A DNA stretch of 8,251 nucleotides from Oscillatoria sp. Prado101 (GTDB lineage Bacteria > Cyanobacteriota > Cyanobacteriia > Cyanobacteriales > Oscillatoriaceae). A program made the position numbers and the translations under genes. The notes beneath the pieces are model-generated. The model was given only the letters and a program-made list of their open reading frames with translations. It did no database searches and was not told the origin of the DNA. Numbering within the stretch: the first letter of the stretch is position 1; each line of letters opens with the position of its first letter. The stretch is taken from positions 1 to 8,251 of the forward strand of contig JALOOK010000181.1 of assembly GCA_025454445.1 (NCBI GenBank), read 5' to 3'. This document shows positions 5,586 through 8,251 of this stretch, piece by piece.

Positions 5586-6717
5586 GGACGCCCCCCCATC
5601 AGGTTCATTGCCCAAATCTGGTCTAAGCTATAGTCCACTAGCCATTTTTCTAAATCTAGAGAGTCCGCCCAGGTCATGGTTGTCTCCCCATCTTCCATAT
5701 CGCAGACTAACACCTCTTTAGGTTGTAGAAATCGAATCAACCGATCTGAATGGGTGGCCACAATCAGTTGAGTGCGCTTGGAAGCTTCTCGCATTAAATG
5801 GGTCAGCAGTCGCAACAAATCAGGATGCAAGCTGACTTCCGGCTCATCAATAAGCGTGATAGCCGTTAAATCCTGACTTTGCAGGAGTGTCACTAACCAG
5901 AGAAACCGCAGTGTGCCTTCTGACAGTTCATGCACATAGATGGGCTTGGAGAAATTTTTATCCTTCCAGGTCATAGATAGCTTTCCTGCTGCCACCGGCG
6001 GAAAGTTCAATCGTTCAAAATCAGGAAAAGCATTAGCTAGAGTATCTTCCACCATTTCAAACCGCTCTGGGTCTGTTTCCCGCAAATCGTAAAGGCATGA
6101 GATTAAATCTTCTCCATTCGCACCAGGCAATTTTGCCGGACGCATATCTTGAGGAAGGCGCACTGGACTTTGGGGCGCAACATCCAGTGCCCCGTAAAAG
6201 GTGCAGGATGCCAAACACCTCCGCAGAGTTTCCGATTCCTCGTACATTTTTGGGACTTGTGATAGCGATGTTTCAAAAGGGTTGTGTTGCCAGTTAGGAG
6301 GCAGTAGTTTTTTTCTGTCAGGACTGTAATATTTGACATCCAAACTTGGCGCTGTACTTAACAGGTTCACCATCCTTAGCATTCGACTGCTGGCTTAGGG
6401 TTTCCAGGCTAATTTCATAGGATGCCCATCTGGTGGAAACCAGTTTTAGATAGTATTCGAGTGGATGGAAATTCGGCACACTCATTGACAAGTAAATTGT
6501 CAGACTATCTGCCTTATTTCGGGTCAGTATATCACTCATACTGCCGCCGATATTTTTAAGTCCCTGACCGTTCGCTGATCCGTAGCGATAATATGTCCAA
6601 AAAGGAAGTTTTTACCACGCCGTTCGCGCCAATAATAACGGTTAAATCTCGCATTTATAGCTGAACTGACCGCAAGCGCCGGTATCCCTGAATCGATATG
6701 TGTTGAAATTTGTTCAT
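5582..6717 (-). pseudogene. AAA_21/OLD-like ATPase, degraded (nonsense codon, two frameshifts, Walker A substitution)
   Basis: ATG 6717 has an AGGA eight bases upstream and overlaps the leader ORF stop. The frame gives MNKFQHISIQGYRRLRSVQL, then TAA (6657-6655, codon 21), then MRDLTVIIGANGVVKTSFLD. The P-loop should read GANGVGKTS, so its Gly is Val (6615-6613). The frame shifts by one near 6585-6565 into ANGQGLKNIGG and SDILTRNKADSL, and again near 6358-6338 into SLDVKYYSPDRKK. The last frame is open to the TGA at 5584-5582 and keeps QVPKMYEESE, the ABC-like signature ELSEGTLRFLW, Walker B LIDEPEVSLHP and THSD. The span is 1136 bases; removing two single-base insertions gives exactly 378 codons, a normal size. 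The longest surviving piece, 5582-6382 (266 residues), may be annotated alone as an ATPase but lacks the P-loop. The intact gene would have powered or sensed for the Toprim-like partner. Confidence 0.85.
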
Positions 6718-6830
6718 AGGAGTTTTCCTGCATTTACATCTCTGCGAAAAATGTTCCACCTAGTGCCTCTAAACACCCCCATTATCTCATACGGATCTGC
6801 TGTAAAACTAGGATCTCGCACGGTTGCCAT
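6714..6830 (-). CDS. Small leader ORF (38 residues) opening the ATPase/Toprim-like operon
   Basis: I do not recognise this protein. ATG 6830 starts MATVRDPSFTADPYEIMG, followed by VFRGTRWNIFRRDVNAGKLL, ending at a TGA (6716-6714) that overlaps the ATPase ATG as ATGA, so translation would be coupled. The C-terminal half is basic and aromatic, suggesting a nucleic-acid or partner-binding peptide; that is inference. The frame is open further upstream, through the direct repeat and palindrome copy 3, so it could be the tail of a longer broken gene; I prefer the short form because upstream sequence looks repeat-derived. No good Shine-Dalgarno precedes the ATG (TATAGGG touches it), so it could be leaderless. 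Confidence 0.45.
   Translation of the reverse strand: MATVRDPSFTADPYEIMGVFRGTRWNIFRRDVNAGKLL
6726..6729 (-). promoter_or_regulatory. Ribosome binding site fixing the original ATPase start
   Basis: AGGA on the minus strand lies eight bases before ATG 6717, inside the end of the leader ORF. It identifies 6717 as the ancestral start of the ATPase, giving the N-terminal strand MNKFQHISIQGY that precedes the P-loop at the usual distance. Confidence 0.6.
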
Positions 6831-6836
6831 CCCTAT

Positions 6837-6842
6837 ATTGTA
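6837..6842 (-). promoter_or_regulatory. Possible -10 box of the operon promoter
   Basis: TACAAT on the minus strand lies six bases before the leader ORF ATG (6830), so transcription could start at or near the ATG. No convincing -35 hexamer stands 16-18 bases upstream, and that region belongs to the right direct repeat. Weak candidate. Confidence 0.2.
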
Positions 6843-6851
6843 TACCTGAGA

Positions 6852-6883
6852 AGATTCACTGGCTCGATTGATTGGGCTGCCGG
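6852..6883. repeat. Right 32-base direct repeat flanking the decayed ATPase/Toprim-like operon
   Basis: This is the partner of 4868-4899: same orientation, 29/32 identical, 1984 bases apart. It begins 22 bases before the leader ORF start, so the two copies enclose the operon closely. Palindrome copy 3 follows within about 25 bases. Confidence 0.8.
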
Positions 6884-7694
6884 GAACTGCATAAGAGTTT
6901 CTTAGAGAAACCCGGTTTCTGGCCAAACCAAGCGTGAAGGCCGGCTTGCCGGTGGGCCAACAGGAGCTGGCCCTCACCGAGCTGGCCTGGACAGCCCAAA
7001 AGCACCGGCGCACGATTGGGGACAGGAAACGAATGCCGGTGCGGCTGTCAAGTAAGATAGGGGATATGAACAGGAAAGCGTTTTCAAGGTGTTGATTGAG
7101 GGAGCATAACCGCTTAAGCGGGCTGACCGGCAATCGGTAGCGATAACATATTCCTGACGGCACTCGACACACGAGAGGACACTTGTCCCCCAAGCGAAAC
7201 CAAGGTAATGATCCCACAGCAGCGCCGGCAAGCGCCGTTATCTAACACCTCCCCAAAGCCCTCAAAGCAGATGGAAAAGGGCCACAATTCGGGCGGCTCT
7301 GATCCGGCACAAGCCGGTGAAAAAGTCCCGCTGGAGCGAATTGCCCGCCCTGAATCCCAACCCGGGCGGTATTTAGCTGGAAAGCACGGCATTTTTCAGC
7401 CCGTTGAGGGGAGAGAAGGAACAGCCGATCAGTGGGGGGTGGGATGTGGGTTAAGTCCCCCAACTGCCTCCCCGATCGGGACTGTGGGCCAGACATTGCG
7501 CCCAATCCTCAAGGGTGATAAGTTACCGGCATGGTCAGGCTCTCAAGCGAGTTGGACGGTTACAGCAAGTGCGCTCCCGCATTCGCTCCCGCTCCGGAAA
7601 CCGTCCCGAGTTGCGAGTAGAAGTGACATCTATCCGGGCATATTTGCTTGACTTAAGGCTCGACCTATCGAGGCAATATTTGACTGAACAAAAA
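6884..7694. other. 0.8-kb spacer without a convincing gene
   Basis: Frames crossing this interval on both strands (for example a 147-codon plus-strand frame at 7208-7651 and a 92-codon minus-strand frame at 7114-7392) have no motif I recognise and have compositions dictated by GC content. One plus-strand stretch (from 7455) is open into the signalling gene and has more protein-like character. The right direct repeat and palindrome copy 3 lie at its left end. It should contain the promoter of the signalling gene, but I see no clear boxes. Confidence 0.55.
6893..6920. repeat. Palindromic repeat, copy 3, partial
   Basis: AGAAACCCGGTTTCT (6906-6920) is an exact half of the dispersed palindrome. 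On its left, AGTTTCTTAG is what remains of the other half after loss of the AGAAACCGG part. It is directly next to the right direct repeat. Confidence 0.7.
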
Positions 7695-8251
7695 ATGTCT
7701 AGCGAACTGACTCAGACCGGAGAAGAAAATATTTTAGCCGTTGACGACATCGCGGACAACCTTCGCCTTTTATCGTCAATCCTGACTGCTCGCGGCTACA
7801 AAGTTAGCAAGGCTATCTCAGGTCAGATGGCATTAAAGGCAGCGCAGAGATTGCTGCCCGATCTGATTTTGCTGGATATTAACATGCCCGATATGGACGG
7901 GTATGAAGTTTGCAGGCAACTGAAGGCTTCGGAAGAAACTCGTGAGGTGCCGGTGATTTTTATCAGCGCTCTGGATGAGGCGTGGGATAAGGTGAAAGCC
8001 TTTGCTGCCGGGGGCGCAGATTATATCACCAAACCCTTTCAGGCTGAAGAAGTGATCGCCCGCGTGGAAAATCAACTGACGATCTCGCGCCAGCGGTTAT
8101 CACTGCGGGAGCGAACAGCACAGCTGGAACAGGAAATCAGAGCACGCCAGCGAGCGGAAGAAGCGGAGCGGGCTCGCGCTGTCAAGTTGCGCAACCACAA
8201 CCGGGTTTTGACGCAATTGGCCAAAAGTCCTGCCCTGCATCAGGGAGATTT
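7695..8251 (+). CDS. Receiver-domain signalling protein, N-terminal part (probable hybrid histidine kinase or GAF-containing regulator)
   Basis: The window holds 185 complete codons and the gene continues past the right edge. Residues about 12-130 are a complete CheY-like receiver: acidic pair D17-D18, phospho-acceptor D61 in LLDINMPDMDGYEV, switch S91 in VIFISA, and K113 in YITKPF. All catalytic positions are intact, so it should accept phosphate from a histidine kinase. A charged, heptad-like helix follows (about 133-168, RTAQLEQEIRARQRAEEAER), a coiled-coil linker. The next segment, NHNRVLTQLAKSPALHQGD, is typical of the lead-in to a GAF domain in cyanobacterial multi-domain kinases; downstream domains are unseen. 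ATG 7695 was chosen because the receiver begins a few residues later, although the frame is open back to 7455 and a GTG at 7515 would add 60 residues. It is probably cytoplasmic: no signal peptide or membrane segment is visible. Confidence 0.9.
   Translation, partial: MSSELTQTGEENILAVDDIADNLRLLSSILTARGYKVSKAISGQMALKAAQRLLPDLILLDINMPDMDGYEVCRQLKASEETREVPVIFISALDEAWDKVKAFAAGGADYITKPFQAEEVIARVENQLTISRQRLSLRERTAQLEQEIRARQRAEEAERARAVKLRNHNRVLTQLAKSPALHQGD

Noticed and set aside
5280..5721. Plus-strand frames of 75 and 104 codons
   Set aside because: Antisense to the Toprim-like gene and the ATPase tail, which have clear family motifs.
6536..6733. 65-codon minus-strand frame starting at ATG 6733
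   Set aside because: It overlaps the reconstructed ATPase N-terminus in another frame. The ATPase frame from 6717 carries the P-loop and the ribosome binding site, so the 65-codon frame is a shadow.
324..6920. Palindrome copies as a CRISPR array
   Set aside because: The three copies are thousands of bases apart, in mixed orientation and without regular spacers.
6893..7097. Plus-strand frame reading through palindrome copy 3 (ETRFLAKPSV...)
   Set aside because: Its first residues are translated repeat sequence, and the rest (LALTELAWTAQKHRRTIG) has no motif I recognise, no start codon and no ribosome binding site.
7208..7651. 147-codon plus-strand frame before the signalling gene
   Set aside because: Low-complexity Pro/Ser/Gly-rich product, no motif, no ribosome binding site, and it overlaps a different frame that is open into the receiver gene.
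1..8251. tRNA, rRNA or riboswitch genes
   Set aside because: I scanned for T-loop GTTCRA-type motifs with a matching acceptor stem and for known riboswitch cores and found none; the few GTTC(G/A)A occurrences lie in coding sequence or lack pairing arms.

Overview
The window looks like chromosomal DNA of a filamentous, Oscillatoriales-type cyanobacterium. The evidence is a partial N-terminus of a common cyanobacterial protein type, a TCCGCTG heptamer array of the STRR class, AGAAACCCGGTTTCT palindromes of a kind I associate with Microcoleus/Oscillatoria-like genomes, and long gene-poor spacers rich in the word GCCGG. I saw no intact HIP1 octamer, tRNA, rRNA or CRISPR array. The genus is inferred, not proven.

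Layout. Bases 1-65 hold the first 21 codons of a gene leaving the window on the minus strand. Bases 66-1368 have no convincing gene; they carry a 33-base palindrome, a 127-base MITE-like element, the heptamer array and two inverted repeats before the next gene. Bases 1369-3462 (+) encode a 697-residue double-ATPase subunit of a peptide/nickel-class ABC importer. Bases 3463-3809 hold a second copy of the palindrome and flanks, then a strong hairpin that suits a terminator of the convergent gene. Bases 3810-4595 (-) encode a WecG/TagA/CpsF glycosyltransferase.

The most interesting part is 4868-6883. A three-gene minus-strand operon runs from 6830 down to 4980: a 38-codon leader ORF, an OLD/AAA_21-type ATPase and a Toprim-like DUF4276-type protein. 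Both gene joints are ATGA stop/start overlaps. This architecture resembles ATPase plus Toprim-like-nuclease anti-phage modules, but no function is proven. The operon appears to be dying. The ATPase start has a good ribosome binding site, but codon 21 is TAA, the Walker A glycine is valine, and the protein runs through all three frames. The Toprim-like gene has a TAA that cuts off a 19-codon tail. The operon is bracketed by near-identical 32-base direct repeats (29/32) 1984 bases apart, which suggests acquisition or potential excision as a unit.

Bases 6884-7694 hold another partial palindrome but no convincing gene. Bases 7695-8251 (+) begin a large signalling protein with a complete receiver domain, a coiled coil, and what looks like the lead-in to a GAF domain as the window ends. 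The intact genes (importer ATPase, surface-polysaccharide glycosyltransferase, two-component protein) are not obviously one pathway.
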